Shown in pieces: positions 24,787-32,614 of a stretch of DNA of 35,267 bases. Under the pieces are notes generated by a model, which worked only from the letters and a program-made list of their open reading frames with translations, was not told the origin of the DNA and did no database searches. Position 1 is the first letter of the stretch. Each line of letters begins with the position of its first letter. Made by a program: the position numbers and the translations under genes. This DNA is from Candidatus Azambacteria bacterium RIFCSPLOWO2_01_FULL_44_84. Lineage in GTDB: Bacteria > Patescibacteriota > Minisyncoccia > UBA10092. The DNA is taken from contig MEYR01000030.1 in the NCBI GenBank assembly GCA_001774075.1, positions 1 to 35,267 of the forward strand. Reading direction: 5' to 3'.

Positions 24787-25836
24787 CTAAGCCAATACGA
24801 ATTTCTCATTATCCAGTCTCTTGAAAGTCTTACGATTCTGGAGATTAAGCAGAATCGTGTTTTCCTTGACCATCCGGCGCGATAGAACTTGTTTGATTAT
24901 TTCCTCTTTTGACAGCGCGCCACCTGCCTTTTTTAGGACATTCACCATTACATCCTTTACCGTCCCTGGCTCGTATCCCCAATCGCGCAAGGCATAGGTG
25001 CCTCGGCCGACCAGGACGAATCGTGAGTCTTTTATAAGTTCGTTGTGGACAGTTTGCGGATGAGCCTTTCTGGTGCCAAATGAAATTTTATTGATAAGGT
25101 CGCAAACTTGACGGAAATGAAGCGGGTTTTGCTCGCGCTTCAGCACCAGATACGCTTTATCTTTGACACCTCTTGGAGAAACCTCCGGAGATTGAGTGAG
25201 ACCCCACTCACCGAATGGATTTTTAGAAATATGTCGCGAAAGAGAAAGATAAGAGGCCAGAGAAGCGGGCTCGGGGTTAAGATTGGCCATTTTTGCCGCC
25301 TCAAGTTTCAATGCGTTTATCATGGAGTCGTGGCTAAGAAGTTTGTTGCTTGAAGCGATATATTTTTTAATGGCAGAAGCAAGTTCAACGACGTCTTTAC
25401 AAACGCCCGCGCTGTGACTCCAGGCCGGATGCAGATTATCATTGCCCTCAAAATATACCAACCTCTTTTTGCCCAAAGCCAAAACAAAATTAACAGCGTT
25501 CTCGGATTTTTTTTCCTCCGGCAATAAAATAGAACCGAGCTCTTTTAAAAGCACATCTTCGCGCCTAATACCGCCGCAGGCTTTCAAATGATTGCCAACA
25601 AGTTGAAAAACAGGCTCAAGTTTGGCCGTGATAGTGTCCCGACTCAATTGTTTTAATCCCTCCGATTCAATCTGGCGCACCCTTTCGCGAGTGATGCCGA
25701 ACTGTTTTCCGATCGCTTCTAGAGTTTGTCCTCGGCTTGAACTAAGACCGAATCGTTTCTCAATAATTTCTCGAGTCCTCGGATTAAGTGTTGAAATAAT
25801 ATCTTTCAATAAATTTTTGAAATTTTGCTCAGCCAT
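24787..25836 (-). CDS. Sigma-70 region-4 HTH protein with C-terminal HARE-HTH-like winged helix
   Basis: ISTLNPRTREIIEKRFGLSSSRGQTLEAIGKQFGITRERVRQIESEGLKQL (region 4.2) and C-terminal VKDVMVNVLKKAGGALSKEEIIKQVLSRRMVKENTILLNLQNRKTFKRLDNEKFVLA. MAEQNFKN at 25836 preferred over 25863. Confidence 0.8.
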   Translation of the reverse strand: MAEQNFKNLLKDIISTLNPRTREIIEKRFGLSSSRGQTLEAIGKQFGITRERVRQIESEGLKQLSRDTITAKLEPVFQLVGNHLKACGGIRREDVLLKELGSILLPEEKKSENAVNFVLALGKKRLVYFEGNDNLHPAWSHSAGVCKDVVELASAIKKYIASSNKLLSHDSMINALKLEAAKMANLNPEPASLASYLSLSRHISKNPFGEWGLTQSPEVSPRGVKDKAYLVLKREQNPLHFRQVCDLINKISFGTRKAHPQTVHNELIKDSRFVLVGRGTYALRDWGYEPGTVKDVMVNVLKKAGGALSKEEIIKQVLSRRMVKENTILLNLQNRKTFKRLDNEKFVLA

Positions 25837-25950
25837 ATTTCTGTGACTATGTTGTGCGGTCACGTAAATTAATAATAATAGATATCTATTAAGATATCAC
25901 GATAGTTTAGCTCTGTCAAAGACTTTCCCACAATTAATAAAAGTCGTCAA

Positions 25951-26011
25951 CCCCGCCCTTGAGATTCCTTTAAAACATATATGGTCATATATAGAAATCT
26001 CAAGGGCGGGG
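25951..26011. repeat. GC-rich inverted repeat, perfect 16-bp arms, directly 3' of secF
   Basis: ccccgcccttgagatt (25951-25966) / aatctcaagggcgggg (25996-26011); flanked by gtcaa and tcaa. Confidence 0.88.
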
Positions 26012-26959
26012 TCAAGCTCGGATTTTAGTAAGCCATTTTTGCCACGAGACTAATATTGGGGAAGCAATAAAAATTGATGAATACGTTCCGGCAAAAATGC
26101 CTACCGAAAGCGTAAGAATAAAATATTTCAATGTCTGGCCGCCGAAAAAATAAAGCGCGAAAAGAGTCAGAAGCACCGTTAATGAAGTATTAATAGAGCG
26201 CGTCAGTGTTTCGTTGACGCTGCGGTTCACAACCTCCTCAAAACTAAGATGGACGTAAAGTCTGAGATTTTCACGAAGGCGATCAAAGACTACAATGGTA
26301 TCGTGAACGGAAAAACCGAGAACGACTAATAGCGCCACGATAAAATTAGAATCAATCTCAATGCCGTAAAAATAGCCAAGATAAGAAAAAAGACCTAATG
26401 GTATCGCGACATCGTGAAATAAAGCGACCAAAGTTACGACGCCATAACGCCACGAATTCATCCCAACACCTCCAGTATGAGCGTGGAGACGAGTCAGTCC
26501 CGAAACTCGCCTGAAGGCCCAGGCAATATAGAGAGAAATACAGAGAAGGACTACAACAATGGCCATTATTGCCTTTCGCTTTAATTCCGCGCCAATAGTC
26601 GGGCCAACGCTGGAAAAACGCCGCTCTTCTATCTGCGACATATTTTTTTGTGCCGCCTCCGTCAAAGTCGCTATTATATCTTGATGGGTTTTTTCATCGC
26701 TCTGGACTATCGTGAGCAAAAATTCCTTATCGCCCACCGGCGAAATCTTAAACGCGCCGAGATTCAGGGGTTTTAATATCCGCATTATTTCTTCGCTATT
26801 TGGCCGCGTGCCCTGGGTATAAATCAGTTCAAGGTTGGACCCGCCCTTAAAATCAATGCCAAGCTCAAGCTGCCACAAAACTAAAGCAATAATGCTCGCG
26901 CCAATGGCGATGCCGGAAATAATGTAATATATTTTTCTCTTTCCTATTATGTTTAGCAT
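26012..26959 (-). CDS. secF: Protein translocase subunit SecF
   Basis: LGIDFKGGSNLELIYTQG, SSVGPTIGAELKRKAI, LGFSVHDTIVVFDRLREN, SINTSLTVLLTLFALYFFGG. Confidence 0.96.
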   Translation of the reverse strand: MLNIIGKRKIYYIISGIAIGASIIALVLWQLELGIDFKGGSNLELIYTQGTRPNSEEIMRILKPLNLGAFKISPVGDKEFLLTIVQSDEKTHQDIIATLTEAAQKNMSQIEERRFSSVGPTIGAELKRKAIMAIVVVLLCISLYIAWAFRRVSGLTRLHAHTGGVGMNSWRYGVVTLVALFHDVAIPLGLFSYLGYFYGIEIDSNFIVALLVVLGFSVHDTIVVFDRLRENLRLYVHLSFEEVVNRSVNETLTRSINTSLTVLLTLFALYFFGGQTLKYFILTLSVGIFAGTYSSIFIASPILVSWQKWLTKIRA

Positions 26960-26961
26960 AC

Positions 26962-28383
26962 TTATATAAGACTGCTTTCTTTACGAGGCCGGACACCCAT
27001 TAACCAAGGCACCCGTTCAAGGATTTGGATGGGGACAAGTTTAAGAAATGAGCGCGTCACGAAAATGGCGGAAAACATGCTGATAATCACGCCAATGCCC
27101 AGAGTCAGCGCGAATCCTCTGATGATGCTCGTAGTAAAATAGTACAAAACGACGGTGGTGATGAGAGTGGAAATGTTTGAATCGCGTATGGAGGGCCAGG
27201 CGCGGTGAAACCCGTCATTAATGGCCATTGTCAGGTTTTTCCCGCCTCTCACCTCTTCTTTCATGCGCTCAAAAATAAGAATGTTGGCGTCAACGGCCAT
27301 ACCAATGGACAAAATGAAGCCGGCAACGCCAGCGAGAGTCAGGGTTACCGGAATAAGTTTAAATAAAAATAAAACCAGAACGGCATATATTACCAGCGCC
27401 ATGACGGCAATTAATCCCGGCAAGCGGTAAAAAAGAATCATAAAAATCGCAACCGCCAAGAACCCAAGCAGGCCGGCAAAAATGCTCTTTTGAAATGAAT
27501 CCTGACCCAAAGAAGCGCCAACCGAGTCTTCAGAAATTATTTGTATAGGCACAGGTAGGGCCCCTTCATTAAGATACTGCGCCAATTGCTTCGCCTCATT
27601 GATGTTAAAACTGCCCGAAATTTGCGCTTCTCCTCCGCTGATCGCCTGCTGTACAGTCGGAGTCGTAAGCGGCCTGCCATCCAAGTAAATAGCCAAAGGC
27701 TTGCCGATATTTTTTCCCGTGAGCTCTTCAAAAAGTTTAGCGCCTTCATTATTAAACTTAAGATTTACTATCGGCTGATTGTTCTGATCAAAACCAACGC
27801 GCGCGTATTCCAAATACTTTCCTGTCAGGTCTGTCGGCTTAAAGTAAGGATCAATCACTAAGTAATCTTGATTGCCGGCTTTTTGCTCGCTTAAGATTTT
27901 TTGGGTTTCCGATTCCGGAAGCTGTTCTTTGAATTCCAGATCCGGCGTCAACCCGATCAGTTGCTTCGCGACGCCTATGTCCTTGATATCCGCTAGTTCA
28001 ACTATAAGTCGATGTTCCAATCCGCTTTGGTCAACCTCAACCAACGGTTCGCTGACGCCAAAAGCATTGACCCTGCGCTCAATCACATCGCGGAGGCCGT
28101 TCATCGCCGAAGAAATTTCGCCGGAGGGAACTTTAGAAACATCGGCGCGGTAAACCAAATGAGTCCCGCCCGCCAAATCCAGACCAAGTTTAAACGGCAT
28201 TTTTATGAAATTCGGAATTTTAATTGGACTAAAAACATTAATCTTGGCAACGGCCTTGTCCCAAATAAGCGGATAAACAAAAAAAGCCGCGACAAGAGCC
28301 GCAAGCAAAATTAAAAGCGCCATTAAGCGGACTTTATTTTTGGCGTCTAACTTAAATAGTTGGTCAGGAGAAAATCGGGACAT
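26962..28383 (-). CDS. secD: Protein translocase subunit SecD
   Basis: FKLGLDLAGGTHLVYRADV, RRVNAFGVSEPLVEV, GFILSIGMAVDANILIFERMKEE, DSNISTLITTVVLYYF. Confidence 0.97.
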   Translation of the reverse strand: MSRFSPDQLFKLDAKNKVRLMALLILLAALVAAFFVYPLIWDKAVAKINVFSPIKIPNFIKMPFKLGLDLAGGTHLVYRADVSKVPSGEISSAMNGLRDVIERRVNAFGVSEPLVEVDQSGLEHRLIVELADIKDIGVAKQLIGLTPDLEFKEQLPESETQKILSEQKAGNQDYLVIDPYFKPTDLTGKYLEYARVGFDQNNQPIVNLKFNNEGAKLFEELTGKNIGKPLAIYLDGRPLTTPTVQQAISGGEAQISGSFNINEAKQLAQYLNEGALPVPIQIISEDSVGASLGQDSFQKSIFAGLLGFLAVAIFMILFYRLPGLIAVMALVIYAVLVLFLFKLIPVTLTLAGVAGFILSIGMAVDANILIFERMKEEVRGGKNLTMAINDGFHRAWPSIRDSNISTLITTVVLYYFTTSIIRGFALTLGIGVIISMFSAIFVTRSFLKLVPIQILERVPWLMGVRPRKESSLI

Positions 28384-28462
28384 GTAAAAAAATCAAAAAT
28401 CAAAATTAATATATTTCATTATGGAATAGATAGTAAAATTTTTATATGATTGTGTCAATAAA

Positions 28463-28487
28463 AAAACCCACCACTAGTGGCGGTTTT
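28463..28487 (-). terminator. Terminator hairpin containing the stop codon of 28474-28839
   Basis: aaaacccaccactagtggcggtttt; minus strand continues gggttttttta. Confidence 0.7.
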
Positions 28488-28839
28488 CTTCGTCATGAAA
28501 CGGTTCCCCGGCCCCCGACTGATCTGGATCAAGCTTGATGCCAAGCTCTTTAAACGATTCTTTATCTTGTTCGGTAAAACAGACACGCTTTGTGCGTATC
28601 ATAAAATGCGGTTCTCCTGTGCCCAGAGGATAGATGATAAAAGATAATTTAAGCGGCTCAATCACAATATGAGCGGAGCTATCGCCTTTAGTAAAGGCTG
28701 CTTGAATATTTTTCCAAGCTTTGACAACTTCCAGAGACATGCCGATTAGCTCACTTATTGAATTCTGAAGTGCTTCTTCCAAAGCCGCCGCCGCATCAGT
28801 AAGCTCTTTCTGCAATGTTTCCAGCTCATCAGGTTCCAT
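28474..28839 (-). CDS. Hypothetical protein, 121 aa
   Basis: Intact ORF with its own terminator; no recognised family. Confidence 0.6.
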   Translation of the reverse strand: MEPDELETLQKELTDAAAALEEALQNSISELIGMSLEVVKAWKNIQAAFTKGDSSAHIVIEPLKLSFIIYPLGTGEPHFMIRTKRVCFTEQDKESFKELGIKLDPDQSGAGEPFHDEENRH

Positions 28840-28894
28840 TGTCTGGCCTTTTTTTATATAGTAAAAAGAACTTTACAGTATTATATCACAAAAA

Positions 28895-29431
28895 TTATTT
28901 CTTGTCCATCATAAACCGCCATCTCTTTTTTGACCAAAATTCTCCTGCGTAATTTACTCCTATCCTAGGCAATTTTTTAATTTTGAATTGTAATTTTGAT
29001 TTTTGACTTTTGATTTTTGAATTATTTTCAACCCACAAGCCTGTTTTTGGCGAAGCGATTTTATTATTGAAACTTTTATCGATTTTTAACGCTTTTGTAA
29101 TCCGGGCGGGGCCGGAAATTCCTTCTACTTCTCTTATCAATATCGCCGCGGGGTGTCCTTTTCTGCCGCAGACAATATTCAAAAGCCAGTGCATGCCATA
29201 GGTAAAATAAACATACCAACAGCCGCCATGTTCAAACATCGGCGCGTTGCGCGCTGTCAGGCCGAAGCGGGCATGCGACGCCTTATCTTGCGGCCCGTCG
29301 TAGGCCTCAACATCAGTAATCATAAAACGGACGGTCTTGCGGCCTATCCGTCTTACTAAATATTTTCCCAATAATTCCGGCGCCACTTCCAACACCGGCC
29401 GCTCAAAAAACTTTTTATCTAGAATCTTCAT
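28895..29431 (-). CDS. mpg: DNA-3-methyladenine glycosylase (AAG/MPG family)
   Basis: FFERPVLEVAPELLGKYLVRRI, TDVEAYDGPQDKASHARFGLTARNAPMFEHGGCWYVYFTYGMHWLLNIV, GPARITKAL, LPRIGVNYAGE. MKILDKKFF at 29431 preferred over 29512. Confidence 0.95.
   Translation of the reverse strand: MKILDKKFFERPVLEVAPELLGKYLVRRIGRKTVRFMITDVEAYDGPQDKASHARFGLTARNAPMFEHGGCWYVYFTYGMHWLLNIVCGRKGHPAAILIREVEGISGPARITKALKIDKSFNNKIASPKTGLWVENNSKIKSQKSKLQFKIKKLPRIGVNYAGEFWSKKRWRFMMDKK
28971..29029. repeat. In-frame repeat insertion in mpg (NNSKIKSQKSKLQFKIKK)
   Basis: aattttttaattttgaattgtaattttgatttttgacttttgatttttgaatt, same words as intergenic 2744-2848. Confidence 0.8.
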
Positions 29432-29433
29432 GT

Positions 29434-29784
29434 TTAAACCAGTCTTTTTATCTCGTCTAAAACTTCTTTCGGAATCGGATTTCTTTCCGGGCTTTTGCCA
29501 GGATACCTCCATGCAGTTATAATCTTTATTGATTTTTGTTTGGAAATTTGAAATTGAGATTTGGAAATTACTCGTCCGCTGACGAGTTTGTACATCGCCC
29601 AGATTTCGGAATATCTTTTGCCTCCAGCTGGCGACATCACCGCGATCATCCCCAGCACAATCGCCTCTTCAACCCGGCTGGGGTGGCGGACAATCCGTTT
29701 AATCCTCTGCTGCGACAGCCCATAGTAGCGCATTTTAAAAAGCGAATGCCCCGTCCATTGGTATTTATCATTTGTGATATTCAT
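29434..29784 (-). CDS. Small conserved-looking protein, possibly DUF4258-like
   Basis: 116 aa: WTGHSLFKMRYYGLSQQRIKRIVRHPSRVEEAIVLGMIAVM...ITAWRYPGKSPERNPIPKEVLDEI; family guess not tested. Confidence 0.5.
   Translation of the reverse strand: MNITNDKYQWTGHSLFKMRYYGLSQQRIKRIVRHPSRVEEAIVLGMIAVMSPAGGKRYSEIWAMYKLVSGRVISKSQFQISKQKSIKIITAWRYPGKSPERNPIPKEVLDEIKRLV
29529..29570. repeat. In-frame repeat insertion in 29434-29784 (ISKSQFQISKQKSIK)
   Basis: tgatttttgtttggaaatttgaaattgagatttggaaatta; similar to the mnmA insertion 2 words (gagatttgtttggaaattggga). Confidence 0.7.
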
Positions 29785-29949
29785 AAGCAGGTACGTTCCA
29801 TAAACAAATGACGGCCGCCTGAATAGGGACCGTCAAATTTAACTTTTTGACTATAAAATCGCTTAGCATAACTTTTATTATAGAATGACTAAAATTCTAT
29901 TGCAAACAGAATTGCGAGATGTCATCTCCCATGACACCTCTGCTACTTA

Positions 29950-29978
29950 TTGACTAGCCCTTACGGATTTGCTATATT
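29950..29978 (+). promoter_or_regulatory. Sigma70-type promoter for 30014-30295
   Basis: TTGACT (29950-29955), 17-bp spacer, TATATT (29973-29978); then AGGAG upstream of ATG 30014. Confidence 0.65.
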
Positions 29979-30013
29979 GTATTGATATAAGTTCTGTTCA
30001 TAGGAGATATCGA

Positions 30014-30295
30014 ATGTCACAACCATTGCTATCGTGGGATTCTGCTGACGATACAGTTCATCCACAACTAGTCTGGCGCAACAAGCTTGATAACAGGTAT
30101 CTTATTGAAGTACACCGTACAGATGGTTATAGCGGTAAACTCTATATATTTGATCATGACAAGAATGATCAGGAAATTTTTTCTCTGGATGTCGGTCTCT
30201 CCTATGGAGCAACGTTCGGACCCGATGTGGCTGATGTCCAAGAGTGGCAGGAAAAAGCACTAGACTTCATTGACAATACCTATAACAAACAATAA
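30014..30295 (+). CDS. Hypothetical protein, 93 aa
   Basis: MSQPLLSWDSADDTVHPQLVWRNKLDNRYLIEVHRTDGYSGKLYIFDHDKNDQEIFSLDVG...; good SD and promoter; downstream hairpin. Confidence 0.65.
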   Translation: MSQPLLSWDSADDTVHPQLVWRNKLDNRYLIEVHRTDGYSGKLYIFDHDKNDQEIFSLDVGLSYGATFGPDVADVQEWQEKALDFIDNTYNKQ

Positions 30296-30310
30296 TAACC
30301 TCTCTCGTCC

Positions 30311-30335
30311 AGCTGGCAAACGCCGGCTTTTTCTT
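30311..30335 (+). terminator. Terminator of 30014-30295
   Basis: agctggc-aaac-gccggct followed by tttttctttt. Confidence 0.75.
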
Positions 30336-30338
30336 TTC

Positions 30339-30404
30339 CTACGCCCCATGACATCTTTTATATTTTTTGCCGCTGCCGCACCAGCAAGGGTCGTTTCTGC
30401 CTAT
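30339..30404 (-). pseudogene. Frame-displaced SEC-C zinc motif ([21 protein letters not shown])
   Basis: -1 frame relative to 30401-30730, beginning exactly at that ORF's stop; no start codon of its own. Confidence 0.75.
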
Positions 30405-30730
30405 TTCCTAATCCTCGCGGCAAACGCAAAAGAAAGAAAATATTTGTCTAGGTCTTTAAGAGATGTTTTGTATGCCTTGTCGCCGAAAACTGCATCACAG
30501 ATTAATTCTCGAACTCTAACAAGTTCCTTAAGTCTGGTATGCCAGCGAGAGTCTTGGATGGTAAAATCCAAAAGCTCAAGAGCCCTCGCAATTGCGGCCT
30601 CATATAGTTTTTTATCAATGTTGTGCCAATGGACGGCGCGGCTTATTTCACTGCCTACATTCGCCATCTGCTCGGTTAATGAAAGCTCCTGCCATCTTCC
30701 GGAAGCCAGATTTTTATGTTGAATGGTCAT
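30401..30730 (-). CDS. Hypothetical protein, 109 aa
   Basis: MTIQHKNLASGRWQELSLTEQMANVGSEISRAVHWHNIDKKLYEAAIARALELLDFTIQ...; directly downstream of 30732-31076. Confidence 0.7.
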   Translation of the reverse strand: MTIQHKNLASGRWQELSLTEQMANVGSEISRAVHWHNIDKKLYEAAIARALELLDFTIQDSRWHTRLKELVRVRELICDAVFGDKAYKTSLKDLDKYFLSFAFAARIRK

Positions 30731-30731
30731 T

Positions 30732-31076
30732 TTAGAGAATTAATTTACTTACAATTTCTCTTATTTTCTTTTGCAGCTCTATACTCTCAACGCCTCTGGA
30801 TTTATTTCCTTGCGAAGGTCTTAAATTAATCATTGAATTAAATTCAACCCACTCGTTTCCAGATTTTTCAGGGTAGAAATTGATGCCCCATAAATTCTTC
30901 TGCTGCGATCCCTGCTCCAAAAGCAGAGCTTCTTCGTCGGCGTGAAGCTCGCCGCCAATGGCCATGATTTCTTTTTCAACATCAACAACGGCTTTAACTA
31001 AATCACCAAATTGATTTTTGGCAATTTCTTTGAGTTCGTTTACGGAGATTGCGTCTTTGATGATCTTGATAGACAT
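30732..31076 (-). CDS. DUF5674-like protein
   Basis: GDLVKAVVDVEKEIMAIGGELHADEEALLLEQGSQQKNLWGINFYPEKSGNEWVEFNSMINLRPSQGNKSRGVE; family recognised from memory. Confidence 0.7.
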   Translation of the reverse strand: MSIKIIKDAISVNELKEIAKNQFGDLVKAVVDVEKEIMAIGGELHADEEALLLEQGSQQKNLWGINFYPEKSGNEWVEFNSMINLRPSQGNKSRGVESIELQKKIREIVSKLIL

Positions 31077-31145
31077 AAGTTAAATTTAACATATTTTCAA
31101 ATCCCATGACACTTCTGATGGCTTCTCTAAGAACCATGACATCTT

Positions 31146-32174
31146 TTATATTTCTTCCACTGAACATGTTGCGCTTAAAATCACCGAGCCGCCGCCGAGC
31201 GACGGTTCAACGTTGAATCCCTGGTAAAAAACTCTAAAAGCGCCTCTCACCCTAATAATCGACGGCGCCTGAACGCCCCAAAAATCAAAAGGAATACTCG
31301 GTTTCAACGCTAAACTGCCCTGTCCGCAGGCTTTCGGATCAAAATCCACGCTGTTTTTAGCATTGAGCGTTCTTATCGTCTGCAGTTCCGGTTTTGACAG
31401 ATTAGGATTAGCCGCGCAAAGCGCCAGGTAATGTTCCGGCAGATAATTTATAACCGAAACTCCGGTGGCGCCGGTGATAATGGGGCCGTTTTCAGGAGTG
31501 AAGTTAATGCCGTCATCAGATAACGCCGTTTTAACGCCTTGAGAGGTTAGGTAGTAAAGCCGCACTTTCCCGCCCGGCAAAACGACCGCCTCTGGATTTT
31601 TCGCCCCGAAAGTACTGGTTTGGTCGTCTATAACAACTCCCCGGCCGCCAAAATTAAGACCCGAGCCGGACACGCCGGCAAAAATTTTATATTTGGTTGA
31701 AGCGTTGGGTTTCATTACCGAGCCCTGATAATACATCATCCACTTATTGTCGGCTTTTATCACTGAAGGCGAACCAACGTAAGTTTCTTCGGTATCGGGC
31801 AGGCCCTGTTTTTGGATTCCTTCGCTTGTGAAAAAAATACCATCGGAAGAAACCGCGCTTTTAACCACATAAGGAACCGTGTCATAGTAAATCCTATATC
31901 TGCCGTCATCCAAAAGAATCGCCGAGGGATTGTTCACGAAATCCAGTTCCTGCAAACGCACGCCGTTGTCTTTGGCGCATGACAATTGAACGGGCTTGAA
32001 CGATCCGGAAACAATCGGCGTCGGCGGGACTTCGGTTGTCGGCGATGGCGGCACAATCGGCGGTTGAGTTACTTCGGCTGGCCTGGTCAGATACTTATAT
32101 AAAAAGAATCCGCCGGTCCCCAAAACAGATATGGCAATAATTGTAAAAATGATTTTTCGGTAATCTATTGACAT
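31146..32174 (-). CDS. Membrane-anchored extracellular beta-propeller protein (GH43/GH32-like fold)
   Basis: N-terminal TM, Pro/Thr linker, repeated SAILLDDGRYRIYYD / SPSVIKADNKWMMYYQG / EAVVLPGGKVRLYYL / SIIRVRGAFRVFYQG blades. Confidence 0.65.
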   Translation of the reverse strand: MSIDYRKIIFTIIAISVLGTGGFFLYKYLTRPAEVTQPPIVPPSPTTEVPPTPIVSGSFKPVQLSCAKDNGVRLQELDFVNNPSAILLDDGRYRIYYDTVPYVVKSAVSSDGIFFTSEGIQKQGLPDTEETYVGSPSVIKADNKWMMYYQGSVMKPNASTKYKIFAGVSGSGLNFGGRGVVIDDQTSTFGAKNPEAVVLPGGKVRLYYLTSQGVKTALSDDGINFTPENGPIITGATGVSVINYLPEHYLALCAANPNLSKPELQTIRTLNAKNSVDFDPKACGQGSLALKPSIPFDFWGVQAPSIIRVRGAFRVFYQGFNVEPSLGGGSVILSATCSVEEI

Positions 32175-32195
32175 ATACAAAATTCTACCACAGCT

Positions 32196-32224
32196 TTGTC
32201 AAAAGGAATATTTGATGATATGCT
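32196..32224 (+). promoter_or_regulatory. Sigma70-type promoter for 32264-32581
   Basis: TTGTCA (32196-32201), 17 bp, TATGCT (32219-32224). Confidence 0.5.
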
Positions 32225-32263
32225 ATAAATCGTTCTTTCAACCGCTTAATATCGAGACAAAAG

Positions 32264-32581
32264 ATGAGAAAGTTGGCTACCATCATTGTTCTCGCGCTTT
32301 TAGCTTTGGGCCTTAGCGCTCCAGCTTTTGCCCGCGATCGCTGGGATCGCCGGCATCGCGATTGGCGCGAGGAACGGCATTACAGGCCTTATTATCCCTA
32401 TTACCGCCCGTCGCCTCAAATCATCATCCCCCTTCCTTTTCCCATTCTTCCGCCGGTTTATACGCCCTATCCCGCCTACCCAACCTGCCAGCAGGTCTGG
32501 ATCCAGCCTCAGTGGGCTTGGGATGTTCTTTCTAACCGATGGTTTTTGGATCCCGGTCACTGGCAGACCGTCTGCCAATAA
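32264..32581 (+). CDS. Small secreted Arg/Tyr/Pro-rich protein
   Basis: Signal peptide MRKLATIIVLALLALGLSAPAFA then RDRWDRRHRDWREERHYRPYYPYYRPSPQ; own promoter and terminator. Confidence 0.7.
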   Translation: MRKLATIIVLALLALGLSAPAFARDRWDRRHRDWREERHYRPYYPYYRPSPQIIIPLPFPILPPVYTPYPAYPTCQQVWIQPQWAWDVLSNRWFLDPGHWQTVCQ

Positions 32582-32585
32582 TTAA

Positions 32586-32609
32586 AAACTCCGCATTTAA
32601 GCGGAGTTT
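32586..32609. terminator. Terminator between convergent genes
   Basis: aaactccgc-atttaa-gcggagttt then atttatt. Confidence 0.82.
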
Positions 32610-32614
32610 ATTTA

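Noticed and set aside
31127-31158. Possible second SEC-C remnant (KKYKRCHGS*) at the end of the beta-propeller gene
   Set aside because: Only the 20-bp tail shared with 30346-30365 matches; the upstream CxCGSG part is not present in the same frame, so I treat it as a DNA repeat rather than a second motif.
32174-32203. Divergent minus-strand promoter TTGACA / TGTATA sharing the -35 with 32196
   Set aside because: The putative -10 overlaps the ATG of the 31146-32174 gene, so transcription would start inside the CDS; probably fortuitous unless the start codon is wrong.
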